DNA from: Actinokineospora sp. NBRC 105648
GTDB lineage: Bacteria; Actinomycetota; Actinomycetes; Mycobacteriales; Pseudonocardiaceae
DNA length: 64,000 bases
Reading direction: 5' to 3'
Assembly (NCBI RefSeq): GCF_030269645.1
Contig: NZ_BSTR01000011.1
Location: forward strand, 124,001-188,000
Below, piece after piece: positions 1-29,732 of this stretch. Under the pieces are notes generated by a model that saw nothing but the letters and a program-made list of their open reading frames with translations, did no database searches and had not been told where the DNA came from. The translations under genes and the position numbers were made by a program. Position 1 is the stretch's first letter, and every line of letters begins with the position of its first letter.

Positions 1-1112
1 TCCTGGCGCTGGTCCTCGACGGCGACCTCGACCTCGACGAACCGCTGTGCGAGCAGGTCGGCGGCCTGGGCAGCCTGCCCGACGCCGGTGACATCACCCC
101 GCGCCACCTGCTCAGCCACACCTCCGGCCTGCCCTCGGACACCGCCGAGGTGACCGCGCCCACGCTGCGCAGGCTGCTGCACGAGTCCGGTCCCGCGCTG
201 GCCCCGGTGGCCGCGCCCGGTGCCGCGTTCTCCTACTCCAACGTCGGCTACCTGTTGCTGGGCCACGCGATCGAGTCCGTCACCGGTATGCCCTGGGCCG
301 AGGCGGTCTCGGCGATCGTGCTCGGTCCGCTGGGGATCGACCCGCGCATGGTCGTGGGCCCCGGCAGCTGCCCGGACCTGGTCACCGGCCACACCGTCAA
401 CCGCGCGCGGGGGACCGTGCGCCCGGTCGGCCAGTCGATCACGCCGGTCGAGGCGCCCGCGGGAGCGCTCGCGGCCAGTGCCGAGCAGCTGGTCCTGCTG
501 GGCCGCGCGCTGGCAGGCAACGAGGCCAACGACCTGCTGGATCCCGGTTCCCTCAAGGAGATGCGCGGCGCGGTGCCCGACGCCCAGCCCTTCGGCATGG
601 CCGACGGCTGGGGCCTCGGGCTGGCGGTGTTCGGCGCGGGCGACGAGTCGGTGATCGGCCACGACGGCACCGGCGACGGCACCTCGGCCCACCTGCGGAT
701 GAACCCCGCCACCGGCACCGTGGTCGCCTTCACCGCCAACGCGGGCTCCGGCTTCGCGGTGTGGCGCGAGCTGGCCGACGAGCTCTCCGGCTTCGGCGTG
801 CCGATCACCGGGTTCGACCCGATGCCGGAAAAGATCGAACTCGCCCCCGTACCCCAGGGCTGTGCGGGTCGTTATGCCAATGGAGAGACCACTTACGAGG
901 TTCTCCACACGGGTTCCACCGGGACCCACGAGCTGCGGCTCACGGTCGACGACGAGCCCTTCGCCGACCTGACCCCGTTGCCCAGGCTGCGTTTCGCCAT
1001 GCGTGACTGCGACACCGGCGAGACCGACCAGGTCGGTCGGTTCCTCCCGGGTCGCACCGGTGAGCCCGCCTGGCTGCAGGTCGGCGGCAGGCTCGCCCGC
1101 AAGGTCGGCTGA
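1..1112 (+). CDS. PBP-type thioesterase / beta-lactamase-family serine hydrolase (5' end outside window)
   Basis: The reading frame is open from base 3, so only the last 369 residues are visible and the catalytic SxxK lies upstream of the window. Visible class C/PBP features are LLSHTSGLP, the YSN motif (FSYSNVGY) and a late H-D-G (VIGHDGTGDG). The last ~95 residues form a separate beta-rich, lipocalin-like tail. This PBP-plus-lipocalin layout is known from stand-alone PBP-type thioesterases such as SurE (surugamide), which cyclise peptides in trans from NRPSs that lack a TE and end in an epimerase. The NRPS just downstream ends in exactly that way. I infer that this enzyme offloads and macrolactamises the octapeptide. 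Other options are a D-amino-acid esterase or peptidase, or a self-resistance beta-lactamase. The family call is firm; the thioesterase role is inferred. Confidence 0.8.
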   Translation, partial: LALVLDGDLDLDEPLCEQVGGLGSLPDAGDITPRHLLSHTSGLPSDTAEVTAPTLRRLLHESGPALAPVAAPGAAFSYSNVGYLLLGHAIESVTGMPWAEAVSAIVLGPLGIDPRMVVGPGSCPDLVTGHTVNRARGTVRPVGQSITPVEAPAGALAASAEQLVLLGRALAGNEANDLLDPGSLKEMRGAVPDAQPFGMADGWGLGLAVFGAGDESVIGHDGTGDGTSAHLRMNPATGTVVAFTANAGSGFAVWRELADELSGFGVPITGFDPMPEKIELAPVPQGCAGRYANGETTYEVLHTGSTGTHELRLTVDDEPFADLTPLPRLRFAMRDCDTGETDQVGRFLPGRTGEPAWLQVGGRLARKVG

Positions 1113-1217
1113 CCAGCCGTCCAGCCCGGACCGCTCAGCCCCGAACACCCCGCACCGCCGCCACGCGTGTCCCGCCACGCGTTTCCCGACCATGCCCGCG
1201 AAAGGTTCGGCCACGCC

Positions 1218-4200
1218 ATGTCCGCCCCCCGCCGCACCACCCTGCTGGACCTCTTCGCCGCCCAGGTGCACCGCGATCCCGACGCCCCCGCGCTGCTCGA
1301 CGGTGACCGGGTGGTCGACTACGCCGAGCTCGACGCCTGGTCGGACCGGCTCGCGCACCGGCTGGCCGGGCGCGGCGCGGGCCCGGAAACCCTGGTGGCA
1401 CTGGCTTTGCCCCGTTCGGCGCAGATCGTTGTGGCGCAGTTGGCGGTGCTCAAGGCGGGGGCGGCGTACCTGCCGGTGGACCCGGGCTACCCGGCCGGGC
1501 GGATCAGCGCGATGCTCGACGACGCGCGCCCGCTGCTGGTGCTGACCGATCAGTCTGAAGTGGACAGTGCAGTTGGTGATGGCAATGGGGTACCCCGAGA
1601 ACCCCTACCCCGCCCGCATCCCGAGCAGGCCGCGTATGTGATCTACACCTCCGGCTCGACCGGCAGGCCCAAGGGCGTGGTCGTCGCGCACCGCGGGTTG
1701 GCCACGTTCGCGCTGGCCGAGGTCGAGCGGTTCGACGTCCGCCCGGGCGACCGGGTGCTCCAGTTCTCCTCGCCCAGCTTCGACGCCTCGGTGCTGGAGC
1801 TGTGCATGGCGTTCGCGGGCGGTGCCGCGCTGGTGGTGCCGCCGCCCGGGCCCCTGTTGGGAGAACAACTGCACGAGGTGCTGCGCGCCAACCGCGTGAC
1901 GCACGCGCTCATCCCGCCGGTGGCCCTGGCCACCGTGCCCGACTGCGACCTGCCCGACTTCCGGACGCTGGTCGTCGGCGGCGACGCCTGCCCGGCGGAC
2001 CTGGTCCGCCGCTGGGCGCCCGGCCGCCGGATGATCAACGCCTACGGCCCCACCGAGTCCACCGTGGTCGCCACCTGGAGCGACCCGCTGGCCCCGACCG
2101 ACACCGCCCCGCCGATCGGCCGGGCCATCGACGGGTCCACCGTGCTGGTGCTCGACGACGACCTGCGCCCGGTGCCCGACGGCGCGCCGGGGGAGCTCTA
2201 CGTCACCGGGATCGGTGTCGCCCGGGGCTACCTCGACCGGCCCGGCCTTACCGCCCAACGGTTCTTGGCCGCCCCGGACGGCGCGCGGATGTACCGGACC
2301 GGCGACGTCGTGCGGGCCCGGCCCGACGGCGACCTGGAGTTCGTCGGCCGCGCCGACCACCAGGTCAAGATCCGCGGCTTCCGGATCGAGCCCGGCGAGA
2401 TCGAGGCCGTGCTGGCCGAGCACCCGTCGGTCGGCCAGGCCGTGGTGGTCCCGCGCACCGACGCCGGGCTCAAGCGCCTGGTCGCCTACGTCGTGCCGGG
2501 CGAGCGCAGGCCGGTGCCGCACGAGCTGCGCGCGGCGCTGGCCGATCGGCTGCCCGCGCACATGGTTCCCGCCGCCATCGTGGTGCTGGAAGCGTTCCCG
2601 TTGAGCCCCAACGGGAAGCTGGACCGAACCGCGTTGCCCGCGCCTACCTTCGGGGTCGCCGAGGTCGACCACGTGGGGCCGCGCGACGACCGCGAGCGCG
2701 CCGTCGCCGAGATCTGGGCCCAGGTGCTCGGGCTCGACGCGGTCGGCGTCGAGGACGACTTCTTCACCCTCGGCGGCGACTCCATCCTGGCGGTGCGGGC
2801 GCAGGCCCGGATCGCCGCGGCGTTCGGCACCCGGCTCTCCGGCCGCGCGGTGTTCGACGCCCGCACCATCGCCGAGCTCGCCAAGCTGTTGCCGGAGAAC
2901 GCGGTCGCCGACGTCGACATCCCGGTGGTCCCCCGGAACCGTCCGCTGCCGCTCGCGCCTGCCCAGCGGCGGCTGTGGCTCGAGGAGCAGACCGCTGGCG
3001 GCCCGGTCAACAACACCGGCTTCGCGGTGCGGCTCACCGGCGCGCTCGACCGGGCCGCGCTCCAGCGCGCGCTCGACCGGCTCGCCGCGCGCCACGACGC
3101 CCTGCGCACGACGATCGACGGGGAGTTCCAAGCCCTGTCCGACACTGGTTTACCGCTGCACGACCGTGCCACCGACGACCTCGCCACCGACGACCTCGCC
3201 GTGGACGATCTCGACGCCGAGCTGACCGCGCTGGTCGTGGCGCCCTACGACCTCGCCGCCGGACCGCTGACCCGGGTGACCCTGCTGGCGACCGGCCCCG
3301 ACGAGCACGTGCTGGTCGTGGCCCAGCACCACATCGTCACCGACGGCTGGTCCGCCGCGGTACTGGTGGCCGACCTGACCGCGCTCTACGCCGAGGAGAC
3401 CGGGGGACCGGTGGCCGAGCTGGCCCCGCAGCCCGTGCAGTACCCGGACTACGCCGCGTGGCAGGTCGAGCAGCCGGTGCCGAGCACCGCGCCGTGGAAG
3501 TCCCGTTTGGACGGTCTGCTGCCGCTGGAGCTGCCCACCGACCGGCCCCGGCCGCCGGTGCGAGTCGGCTCGGGCGGTCTGCACCGGCAGGAGTTGCCCG
3601 CTGAGCTGGTCGGCAGGCTGACCACGCTGGGCGCCGCGCACGGGGCGACGCTGTTCATGACGCTCACCGCCGCGGTCAAGGTGCTGCTGGCCGCGCACGG
3701 CCGGACCCGCGACATCGCGCTCGGCGCGGTGCGGGCGGGCAGGCCGCGGGCGGAGCTCGACACCGTCGCCGGGTTCTTCGTGAACACGCTGGTGCTGCGC
3801 TCGGCAGTCGACCCGGCGCTGCCCTTCAGCGACTTCTTGGGCGCGGTCCGGGAAACCGTGCTCGACGCGTTCGACCACGACGACGTGCCGTTCGACCGGG
3901 TCGCCGACGAGTTGGGCACCCTGCGCGACCCGAGCCGCACGCCGCTGGTGCAAGCCGTTGTCGCGCTGCAGCAGCCGCTCGTGCGCGTTCCGGCGGCCGG
4001 TGGGCTGGACTGGGCCGAGCAGCCGCTGCCCCGGCCCGCCGCCCGGTTCGACCTCGCGGTGGAGTTCTGGCCGACCGGTGGGTCCCAGACCGGTGCCGGG
4101 GTGGCGACGGGGCTGGCGATGGTGCTGGAGTACGACACCGCGCTGTTCGACGCCGATCGGATCGCGGGCCTGGCCGCCGAGCTGGACACCCTGCTGACCA

Positions 4201-7200
4201 CCGTCGCCGAGCAGCCCGACCGTCCACTGGGGACGCTCGCGGACCTCGGCGGCGAGGCGCCCGTCCAGCAGCCGAAAGCGCTTGCGGAGCCAAGCTACCT
4301 GGCCCCGCGCACCCCGGTCGAGGCGGCCTTGGCGGCTGTGTTCGCCCAGGTGCTCGGCGCGGCCAGGGTGGGTGTGAGGGACAACTTCTTCGCCCTCGGC
4401 GGCGACTCGATCCTGAGCATCCAGGTCGTCACGGCCGCTCGGACCGCCGGGCTGGTGCTGACCGCGCGGGACGTGTTCGTGCACCAGACGGTCGCCGCGC
4501 TGGCCCCGCACGTGCGGACCGCCGAGGTCGACGCGGTCGAGGAGGGCCCGGTCGAGGGCTCCGTGCCGCTGACCCCGATCCAGCGCTGGTTCTTCGACAC
4601 CCACGCCGCGCACCCGCACCGGTTCGACCAGTCGGCTGTCGTCGACCTGGGTGCGCCTGTTCAGGAGACCGCGCTGGCCGTTGCCGTCGAGGGGCTCCTC
4701 GAGCACCACGACGCACTCCGCATGCGCTTCAGCAAGGCCGCCGACTGGCACCAGGAGAACGCTCCCGTGGGCGTCGCCGGCAGCGTTGGTGAACACGGCC
4801 CGATCTTCACCGCCGAGCCGCACGGACCCTCCGCGGTCCGGCTGCGGGCCCACCACCTCGTGGTCGACGGGGTGTCGTGGCGGGTGCTCGGCGAGGACCT
4901 CCGCACTGCTTATCGGCAGACCCTCGCGGGCGAGTCGGTGCGGCTTTCACGCCGTACGACGTCGTTCCGCGAGTGGGCGACCCGGCTCGCCGCGCACGCG
5001 GTCGACGGTGGGTTCGCCGATGAACTCGTGCACTGGACCTCGGTCAAGCCGGTCGAGGGGAGTGTGCCGCGCGACCGGCGCGGGCCCAACACGACCGCGT
5101 CCGAGCGGACCGTCACCGTCGAGCTGACCGAGGACGAGACCGCCGCGCTGCTCCGCGAGGTCCCTCGCGCCTACCGCACTCAGGTCAACGACGTGCTGCT
5201 CGCCGCGTTCGGTTCCGCGCTGGGCGCGTGGACCGGGCGTCAGCAGACCGTGGTGCACCTGGAGGGCCACGGCCGGGAGGACCTGTTCGACGGTGTCGAC
5301 GTCTCCCGCACGGTCGGCTGGTTCACCACGATGTTCCCCGTCGTGCTGGAGTCTACTTCGGACTGGGGCATCGCGCTCAAGACCGCCAAGGAGAACCTGC
5401 GCACGCTTCCTCGGCGCGGCATCGGATACGGCGCGCTGCGGTACCTGGCCGGGATCGACCTCGACAGCTCCGCCGAGGTGTCGTTCAACTACCTCGGCCG
5501 GTTCGACGACACCACGGGTGCTCTCGACCTCGACGCCCACCCCGACGCGCCGCGCGCGCACGTGCTGGACGTCGTGGGGTTGGTGGAGCGGGACAAGCTC
5601 GCGTTGACCGTGTACTACAGCGAGAACCTGCACGACGAGGCCACCGTCACCGCGCTGGCCGAGTCGGTCCGGGCCGCCCTGCTGGCGATCCTGGCCCACT
5701 GCGCGGGCGGAGCCCACGGCCGCACGCCGTCGGACTTCCCGCTGGTGGACCTCGATCAGTCCACAGTGGATCGACTGGCCGACCCGAACGTGGTCGACAT
5801 CCTGCCGCTCACGCCGATGCAGGCGGGCATGGTGTTCCACGGCCTCTCCCAGCCCGGCCAGGGCGCCTACTTCCAGCAGACCGCCTTCGTCCTGGACGGC
5901 ATCACCGACCTCGACGCGTTCGCCGCTGCCTGGCGACAGGTGGTCGACCGCAGCGCGATCCTGCGGTCTTCGGTGGTCTGGCAAGACGTGCCCGCCCCGG
6001 TGTCGCTGGTGCACGAGCGGGTCGACCTGCCGATCACTGTTCTCGACTGGTCCGGCCAGGACCGGGCCGCGAACCTCGACGCCCTGCTGGAGCGCGACCA
6101 CGCGACCGGCTTCGACCTCGCGTCGCCGCCCCTGATGCGGCTGGCGCTCGCCCGGTTGTCGGCGACCGAGGTGCAGGTGCTGTGGACCTTCCACCACGTG
6201 CTGCTCGACGGCTGGAGCATCTTCGGCGTGCTCTCCGATGTCGCCGAGGCGTACGCGGGCCGGCCGCTGCCGGACCGACCGGACTTCGCCGAGTACCACC
6301 GCTGGCTGGCCAGCCAGGACGACGCCGTCGCCGAGCAGTACTGGCGTGATGTGCTCGGTGTCGTCGAGGCCCCCACGGCACTGCCGTTCGACCGGCCGCG
6401 CGCGTCCGTGGCCCAGGCCACGACGTCCGCCCGCACCGAGATCTCTCTGTCGGAGAAGGAAACTGCGGAGCTGACAGCGTTCGCGAAGGCGCACCGGCTG
6501 ACGCCGGGCACCGTCGTGCAGGGGGCTTGGGCGCTGCTGCTGGCGCACTACAGCGGCCAGCGGGACGTGTGCTTCGGCGCCACGGTGTCCGGTCGGCCCG
6601 CGGACCTCCCGCAGGTGGACGCGATCACTGGGATGTTCGTCAACACCTTGCCGGTCGTCGCCACTGTGGACGGTTCGGCCGCAGTCGCCCAGTGGTTGGG
6701 CGGGTTGCAGCGGTCGCAGGTGGAGTCCCGTGCCTACGAGCACACCCCGTTGACCCGGTTGCAGGGCTGGAGCTCGGTGCCCGGTGGGGTGGACCTGTTC
6801 GACAGCGCGGTCATCTTCGAGAACTACCCCGCCGATGGTCCGGTGTTGCGCGAGCTGACCGCGGTCGAGAGCACGACGTTCCCGTTGAGCGTCACGGTCT
6901 ACCCGCGCGAGCGGCTGACCCTGCTGTTCGGCTACGAGCCCGACCTGTTCGACGCCGAGACCGTCGACGCCGTGGCCGCGCACCTGCGGCACCTGCTGGC
7001 CGAACTGGTCGCCGACCCGGACCGCCCGGTCTCGGCCATCCCGGCTCTCGCGGGCGCCGACCGTGAGCGCGTGCTGACCGAGTGGAACGACACCGCTGCT
7101 GACGTCCCGCACACCACCCTGGTGGCATTGCTGGCCGAGCAGGCCCGGCGGACCCCGGACGCGACCGCGCTGGTGTTCGAGGGCCGGTCGTGGACCTACA

Positions 7201-8807
7201 CCGAGTTCGACGCCGAGACGAACCGGCTCGCACACTGGCTGATCGCCGCGGGGGCCGGGCCGGAGAAGATCATCGGGATCGCGCTGCCCCGCTCGGCCGA
7301 CCTGGTGCTGGCCCTGGTGGCGGTGCTCAAGTCGGGGGCCGCGTACCTGCCGGTCGATCCCGACCTGCCCGCCGACCGCGCCGAGTTCATGCGCGCGGAC
7401 GCCGACGCGCTGCTCACGCTCGACCACCTCCCCGAGACCGCCGGGCAGCCGGACACCGCGCCCGAGGTCGTCCTCGACCCGGCCAACGGCGCGTACGTGA
7501 TCTACACGTCCGGCTCCACCGGGCGCCCCAAGGGCGTCGTGGTGCCGCACTCGGCGATCGTAAACCGTCTGCTGTGGACGCAGGACCGGTTCCGGCTCGG
7601 TGCGGACGACCGGGTGCTGCAGAAGACCCCGGCGAGCTTCGACGTGTCGGTCTGGGAATTCTTCTGGCCGCTGGTCACCGGTGCCGCGCTGGTGGTGGCC
7701 AAGGCGGGCGGGCACCGAGACCCGGCGTACCTGTCCGAGGTGATCCGCGCCGAGCGGGTGACCACTGTCCACTTCGTCCCCTCGATGCTGCGGGCCTTCC
7801 TGCGGCACGCCGACCCGGCGGCCTGCGCGGGGCTGCGGCGGGTGCTGTGCAGCGGTGAGGCGCTGCCCGCCGACCTCGCCGACGAGTTCCACTCCCTGCT
7901 CGGCGCCGAGCTGCACAACCTCTACGGCCCAACTGAAGCCGCTGTCGACGTGACCCACTGGGCGTGCGCGCCCGGTGCGGCGGTAGTGCCGATCGGACGG
8001 CCGGTGTGGAACACGCGCCTGCACGTCCTGGACGCCGACCTGAACCCTGTGCCGGTCGGCGCCCCGGGTGAGCTGTACCTGTCCGGGGTGCAGCTCGCCC
8101 GCGGCTACCTGAACCGCCCGGGGCTCACCGCGGACCGGTTCGTCGCCGACCCGTTCGGGCCTGACGGGAGCCGGATGTACCGCACCGGCGACCTGGTGCG
8201 TTGGAACCGGTCGGGCGCGGTCGAGTACCTGGGCCGCACCGACCAGCAGGTCAAGGTCCGCGGCGTGCGGATCGAGCCGGGTGAGGTGGAGGCCGCGCTG
8301 GTGGCCCTGCCCGAGGTGGCCGCGGCCGCCGTCATCGCCCGGGACGGCAGGCTGATCGCCTACGCCACACCTTCCACAGTGGATGGTCCGGCGATCAGGG
8401 AGGTGCTCGGCAAGTCCCTGCCTGAGCACATGGTTCCCGCCGCCGTGGTCGCGCTTGAAGTGTTGCCGCTGACGCCGTCGGGCAAGCTCGACCGACGTGC
8501 GCTGCCGGACCCGGACTTCGGGCCCACCAGCGCGCCCGCCGAACCCGAGACCGGCACCGAGCAGGCCATCGCCGACATCTGGGCGGAGGTGCTGGGCGTG
8601 GCGCGGGTCGGCGTCGAGGACAGCTTCTTCGACCTCGGCGGCGACTCGATCCTGAGCCTGCACGTCACCGCCCGCGCCAACGCCGCGTTCGCGGTGGAGC
8701 TCACCCCGCGCGACGTGCTGACCGCCCGCACCGTGCGCGCCCTGGCAGGCGTGGTCGAGGACCACATCCTGCGCGAACTCGAAGCCCTCGCGGGCGAGTC
8801 CCACTGA
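1218..8807 (+). CDS. NRPS 1, three modules: A-T | C-T-E | C-A-T
   Basis: About 2529 aa. ATG 1218 is preferred over GTG 1167 because GAAAGG (1200-1205) precedes it. Approximate residues: A1 5-480, T1 (Ser522), C2 576-1005, T2 (Ser1064), E2 1115-1508, C3 1528-1945, A3 1951-2428, T3 (Ser2476). There is no starter C domain, so A1-T1 is the loading module. C2 carries HHIVTDGWS (LCL-like), E2 [11 protein letters not shown], and C3 HHVLLDGWS (DCL-like, as expected after an E domain). By hand alignment to PheA, the A1 code is DALLVGAVV(K), a hydrophobic or aromatic type, and the A3 code is DVWHLSLVD(K), a good match to Ser. Module 2 has no adenylation domain. The gene is followed 16 bp later by NRPS 2, so the two are co-transcribed. 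Line order 1 then 2 is inferred from gene order and C-domain types. Confidence 0.95.
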   Translation: MSAPRRTTLLDLFAAQVHRDPDAPALLDGDRVVDYAELDAWSDRLAHRLAGRGAGPETLVALALPRSAQIVVAQLAVLKAGAAYLPVDPGYPAGRISAMLDDARPLLVLTDQSEVDSAVGDGNGVPREPLPRPHPEQAAYVIYTSGSTGRPKGVVVAHRGLATFALAEVERFDVRPGDRVLQFSSPSFDASVLELCMAFAGGAALVVPPPGPLLGEQLHEVLRANRVTHALIPPVALATVPDCDLPDFRTLVVGGDACPADLVRRWAPGRRMINAYGPTESTVVATWSDPLAPTDTAPPIGRAIDGSTVLVLDDDLRPVPDGAPGELYVTGIGVARGYLDRPGLTAQRFLAAPDGARMYRTGDVVRARPDGDLEFVGRADHQVKIRGFRIEPGEIEAVLAEHPSVGQAVVVPRTDAGLKRLVAYVVPGERRPVPHELRAALADRLPAHMVPAAIVVLEAFPLSPNGKLDRTALPAPTFGVAEVDHVGPRDDRERAVAEIWAQVLGLDAVGVEDDFFTLGGDSILAVRAQARIAAAFGTRLSGRAVFDARTIAELAKLLPENAVADVDIPVVPRNRPLPLAPAQRRLWLEEQTAGGPVNNTGFAVRLTGALDRAALQRALDRLAARHDALRTTIDGEFQALSDTGLPLHDRATDDLATDDLAVDDLDAELTALVVAPYDLAAGPLTRVTLLATGPDEHVLVVAQHHIVTDGWSAAVLVADLTALYAEETGGPVAELAPQPVQYPDYAAWQVEQPVPSTAPWKSRLDGLLPLELPTDRPRPPVRVGSGGLHRQELPAELVGRLTTLGAAHGATLFMTLTAAVKVLLAAHGRTRDIALGAVRAGRPRAELDTVAGFFVNTLVLRSAVDPALPFSDFLGAVRETVLDAFDHDDVPFDRVADELGTLRDPSRTPLVQAVVALQQPLVRVPAAGGLDWAEQPLPRPAARFDLAVEFWPTGGSQTGAGVATGLAMVLEYDTALFDADRIAGLAAELDTLLTTVAEQPDRPLGTLADLGGEAPVQQPKALAEPSYLAPRTPVEAALAAVFAQVLGAARVGVRDNFFALGGDSILSIQVVTAARTAGLVLTARDVFVHQTVAALAPHVRTAEVDAVEEGPVEGSVPLTPIQRWFFDTHAAHPHRFDQSAVVDLGAPVQETALAVAVEGLLEHHDALRMRFSKAADWHQENAPVGVAGSVGEHGPIFTAEPHGPSAVRLRAHHLVVDGVSWRVLGEDLRTAYRQTLAGESVRLSRRTTSFREWATRLAAHAVDGGFADELVHWTSVKPVEGSVPRDRRGPNTTASERTVTVELTEDETAALLREVPRAYRTQVNDVLLAAFGSALGAWTGRQQTVVHLEGHGREDLFDGVDVSRTVGWFTTMFPVVLESTSDWGIALKTAKENLRTLPRRGIGYGALRYLAGIDLDSSAEVSFNYLGRFDDTTGALDLDAHPDAPRAHVLDVVGLVERDKLALTVYYSENLHDEATVTALAESVRAALLAILAHCAGGAHGRTPSDFPLVDLDQSTVDRLADPNVVDILPLTPMQAGMVFHGLSQPGQGAYFQQTAFVLDGITDLDAFAAAWRQVVDRSAILRSSVVWQDVPAPVSLVHERVDLPITVLDWSGQDRAANLDALLERDHATGFDLASPPLMRLALARLSATEVQVLWTFHHVLLDGWSIFGVLSDVAEAYAGRPLPDRPDFAEYHRWLASQDDAVAEQYWRDVLGVVEAPTALPFDRPRASVAQATTSARTEISLSEKETAELTAFAKAHRLTPGTVVQGAWALLLAHYSGQRDVCFGATVSGRPADLPQVDAITGMFVNTLPVVATVDGSAAVAQWLGGLQRSQVESRAYEHTPLTRLQGWSSVPGGVDLFDSAVIFENYPADGPVLRELTAVESTTFPLSVTVYPRERLTLLFGYEPDLFDAETVDAVAAHLRHLLAELVADPDRPVSAIPALAGADRERVLTEWNDTAADVPHTTLVALLAEQARRTPDATALVFEGRSWTYTEFDAETNRLAHWLIAAGAGPEKIIGIALPRSADLVLALVAVLKSGAAYLPVDPDLPADRAEFMRADADALLTLDHLPETAGQPDTAPEVVLDPANGAYVIYTSGSTGRPKGVVVPHSAIVNRLLWTQDRFRLGADDRVLQKTPASFDVSVWEFFWPLVTGAALVVAKAGGHRDPAYLSEVIRAERVTTVHFVPSMLRAFLRHADPAACAGLRRVLCSGEALPADLADEFHSLLGAELHNLYGPTEAAVDVTHWACAPGAAVVPIGRPVWNTRLHVLDADLNPVPVGAPGELYLSGVQLARGYLNRPGLTADRFVADPFGPDGSRMYRTGDLVRWNRSGAVEYLGRTDQQVKVRGVRIEPGEVEAALVALPEVAAAAVIARDGRLIAYATPSTVDGPAIREVLGKSLPEHMVPAAVVALEVLPLTPSGKLDRRALPDPDFGPTSAPAEPETGTEQAIADIWAEVLGVARVGVEDSFFDLGGDSILSLHVTARANAAFAVELTPRDVLTARTVRALAGVVEDHILRELEALAGESH
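1230..2900 (+). other. NRPS module 1 (A1-T1), loading module
   Basis: The A3 core [11 protein letters not shown] starts near 1640, the substrate segment FDASVLE near 1780, NGKLDR near 2610, and the carrier LGGDS near 2770. Pocket residues read by hand are D-A-L-L-V-G-A-V-V. Modules 7 and 8 give the same set, so one substrate is probably used three times. No epimerase follows, so an L residue is expected at position 1. Confidence 0.85.
2940..5755 (+). other. NRPS module 2 (C2-T2-E2), adenylation domain missing
   Basis: The condensation domain ends near 4240. Only about 35 residues later the carrier LGGDS (4396-4410) appears, where about 500 residues of A domain would normally sit. The short linker still contains [10 protein letters not shown] (about 4291-4320), which resembles the A-to-T linkers of the other modules (for example YVAPRTDAE). 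The layout therefore looks like a clean loss of the A domain from a C-A-T-E module rather than a natural C-T fusion. T2 must be charged in trans. The E domain is complete ([12 protein letters not shown] near 4567, [11 protein letters not shown] at 4851). Confidence 0.9.
5799..8770 (+). other. NRPS module 3 (C3-A3-T3), predicted Ser
   Basis: DCL-like C domain ([22 protein letters not shown] at 6192). The A domain has FDVSVWEFF near 7638 and pocket D-V-W-H-L-S-L-V-D, matching the Ser code known from EntF-type domains. The carrier LGGDS is near 8635. No epimerase, so L-Ser is expected at position 3. Confidence 0.85.
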
Positions 8808-8823
8808 GCCCCGGAGGAACACC

Positions 8824-27816
<18,993 letters not shown>

Positions 27817-27871
27817 CCAGGGAGACGAGGGTGTCGACGGTGCGGTCGGGTTCCTGCGCGGGGGGTGGCTG

Positions 27872-29221
27872 GTGAGTCGCGAGGAGGAGGCGAGGCCGGT
27901 GCCCATCGGTGCCGAGCGAGGGCCGGTGCGGGTGGCGGTCCCGACGGAGGTCCCCGATTCGGGGGAGCGAGCTGAGGACGTCACCCCGGTCGAGCTGAAG
28001 CCGTTGTCCCGCAACCGGAACTACACGCTGCTGTGGGTCGGGCAGGCGTTCGCCGAGGTCGGGTTCAGCGCCTCGATGTTCGCCTTCCCGCTGCTCGTGC
28101 TGGCGATCACCGGCTCGGCCGGGGCGGCCGGTCTGGTGCTCGCCGCCGACGCCGTCGCCCAGCTCGCGCTCGGGCTCCCGGCGGGCGCCCTGGTCGACCG
28201 CTGGGACCGGCGCCGGGTGATGCTGGCCTGCGAGCTGACCCAGGTCGTCAGCATCGGGTCCCTGGTCGCGGTCCTGGTCCTGGGCACGGCCACCGTGCCG
28301 CACATGGTGGCGGTCGCGGTGGTCATGGGCCTGTGCCGGGCGCTGTTCGAACCCGCCGAGGACGCCAGCCTGCCCACGCTGGTGCCCGAGGAGCAGGTGG
28401 CCACGGCGGTCGCCATGAACGCCGCCCGCTCGTCCCTGGGCCAGATGGCGGGCAACGCCCTGGGCGGCATCCTCTTCGCGGTCGGGCGCTGGGTGCCCTT
28501 CCTGCTGGACGTGGTCACCCACCTGATCGCGTTCATCGCGCTGGCCTTCCTGCGAATGCCGCCCCGCCCGGCCGTGGTGGCGCAGGACGCGCACCTGGGC
28601 CGCGAGATCCTGGCGGGCCTGCGCTGGGTCTGGTCCCGGCGCGAGGTGCGGGTGACCGCCGTGTGCGCGATGGCGCTCAACCTGTTCTTCAGCGCGTTCT
28701 ACCTGGTGGTCATCGTGCTGGCGGACCAGCGCGGGGTACCGTCCGGCGAGATCGGCGTCATGGCGGCCATGCTCGGCGTCGGCGGCATCATCGGCTCCCT
28801 GATCGCGCCGTACCTGCACCGCGTGTTGAGCCCGTACCTCTCGATCGTCGGGGTGTTCTGGGCACTGACCCTGCTGGCCCCGATCGCGGTGCTGGTCGAC
28901 AACGGCTACCTGCTCGGCCTGCTGTTCGCGGGCATGGCCCTGCTCGCCCCCACCGCCAACACCACCATCACCACCCACCAACTCCTGCTCACCCCCGACG
29001 ACCTGCGCGGCAGGCTCGGCGGCGTGATGGGGGTGGTCGTCGGCGGCGCCGCCGCCCTCGGCCCGGCGCTGGGCGGCCTGCTGGTGGAGGCCGTCTCCGC
29101 CCCGACGGCCGTGCTGACCTCGGCGGCCGGGATGGCGGTGGTGACGCTCCTGGTCACCGTCAACCCGACGCTGCGCCGTTACCCGAAGCAAGACCCCGAG
29201 AGAAGGGAAGTTCCCGCATGA
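27872..29221 (+). CDS. MFS transporter, probable peptide exporter
   Basis: 449 aa from GTG 27872, which has a G-rich Shine-Dalgarno-like run just upstream. GTG 27803, overlapping the end of NRPS 2, would add 23 residues and cannot be excluded. About 12 hydrophobic segments are visible after a ~40-residue hydrophilic N-terminus. The MFS motif A is present between the second and third segments (GALVDRWDRRRVML). The overall type resembles macrolide-efflux/enterobactin-exporter-like MFS proteins. It sits inside the NRPS operon and its stop overlaps the mbtH-like start, so export of, or self-protection from, the peptide is the likely job. Confidence 0.9.
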   Translation: MSREEEARPVPIGAERGPVRVAVPTEVPDSGERAEDVTPVELKPLSRNRNYTLLWVGQAFAEVGFSASMFAFPLLVLAITGSAGAAGLVLAADAVAQLALGLPAGALVDRWDRRRVMLACELTQVVSIGSLVAVLVLGTATVPHMVAVAVVMGLCRALFEPAEDASLPTLVPEEQVATAVAMNAARSSLGQMAGNALGGILFAVGRWVPFLLDVVTHLIAFIALAFLRMPPRPAVVAQDAHLGREILAGLRWVWSRREVRVTAVCAMALNLFFSAFYLVVIVLADQRGVPSGEIGVMAAMLGVGGIIGSLIAPYLHRVLSPYLSIVGVFWALTLLAPIAVLVDNGYLLGLLFAGMALLAPTANTTITTHQLLLTPDDLRGRLGGVMGVVVGGAAALGPALGGLLVEAVSAPTAVLTSAAGMAVVTLLVTVNPTLRRYPKQDPERREVPA

Positions 29222-29415
29222 GGGACGACATCGCCTACCAGGTCCTGGTCAACGACGAGGACCAGTACTCGCTGTGGCCCGCGAGCCGGGAGGTCCCGGC
29301 CGGGTGGCGAGCGGAGGGGACGACGGGCACCAAGGACGAGTGCTCGGCGCACGTTGACAAGGTGTGGACGGACATGCGGCCCCGGTCGCTCCGCGAGCAC
29401 ATGGACTCGGTCTAG
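29218..29415 (+). CDS. MbtH-like protein
   Basis: 65 aa. The start overlaps the MFS stop (ATGA), with AGAAGGGA upstream. The family signature is complete: NDEDQYSLWP, VPAGWR and WTDMRPRSLRE. MbtH-like proteins bind adenylation domains and are often needed for their folding and activity. This one probably serves the A domains of the two NRPSs, and perhaps also the stand-alone A-T protein at 54.8-56.6 kb, which has no MbtH of its own nearby. It is the last gene before the operon terminator. Confidence 0.95.
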   Translation: MRDDIAYQVLVNDEDQYSLWPASREVPAGWRAEGTTGTKDECSAHVDKVWTDMRPRSLREHMDSV

Positions 29416-29436
29416 TCCTCGGCCCCTGTGGTTCTC

Positions 29437-29475
29437 GGCCCCGCCCCTGTGTTTTTGGGGCGGGGCCTGGTTTTT
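29437..29475 (+). terminator. Intrinsic terminator of the NRPS operon
   Basis: Perfect 11-bp G+C stem (GGCCCCGCCCC at 29437-29447, complement at 29457-29467), 9-nt loop, then TGGTTTTT. It starts 22 bp after the mbtH-like stop. Confidence 0.9.
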
Positions 29476-29489
29476 GTGGCTGACCCACG

Positions 29490-29596
29490 ACAGCACCCGA
29501 GACAACGTGCCCAGGTAAGAGCAGGGCCTGTTTTGTGGTCGTGAGGTCGACCCCACGACGACACCCAGGATGAGGTGCCCGAGTAAGAGCGGGGCT
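29490..29596 (+). repeat. Two imperfect direct copies of a ~48-bp unit leading into repeat copy 1
   Basis: The units at about 29501-29532 and 29551-29596 share CCCACGA, CACCC and GTGCCC.GTAAGAGC.GGGC. The second unit runs into the hairpin repeat, and its end (CCCGAGTAAGAGCGGGG) is also found next to copy 2, so it belongs to the repeat family. No coding capacity seen. Confidence 0.65.
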
Positions 29597-29732
29597 CGAT
29601 TGGTTGGACTGCCTTCGCGTGGGGCCCCTAGGCGACCGCGTGGGGAAAGAGCGTGGGGTGAAGGGCATCCCCACCACAGGTCAAGTTTAGCGGTCGCCTC
29701 CCCCCACGCGAAGGCAGTCCAACCAATCGAGC
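29594..29732 (+). repeat. Hairpin repeat, copy 1 (139 bp)
   Basis: The ends are a perfect 31-bp inverted repeat (29594-29624 with 29702-29732; begins GCTCGATTGG, contains GGACTGCCTTCG). An inner 8-bp stem GGCGACCG/CGGTCGCC and a small GTGGGG...CCCCAC hairpin lie inside. The interior GGGCATCCCCACC...AAGTTTAGCGG is shared with the two copies at 60.4-60.8 kb. No ORF of its own. Homology continues to the right to about 29838 (CCGTAGCGGG, ACCAGCGGG, then GGGATTTG-like heptads). Could be a MITE-like element or a structured RNA. Confidence 0.85.

Noticed and set aside
1-1112. Beta-lactam resistance gene
   Set aside because: YSN and HxG motifs plus a lipocalin-like tail and the place upstream of a TE-less NRPS fit a peptide cyclase/esterase better.
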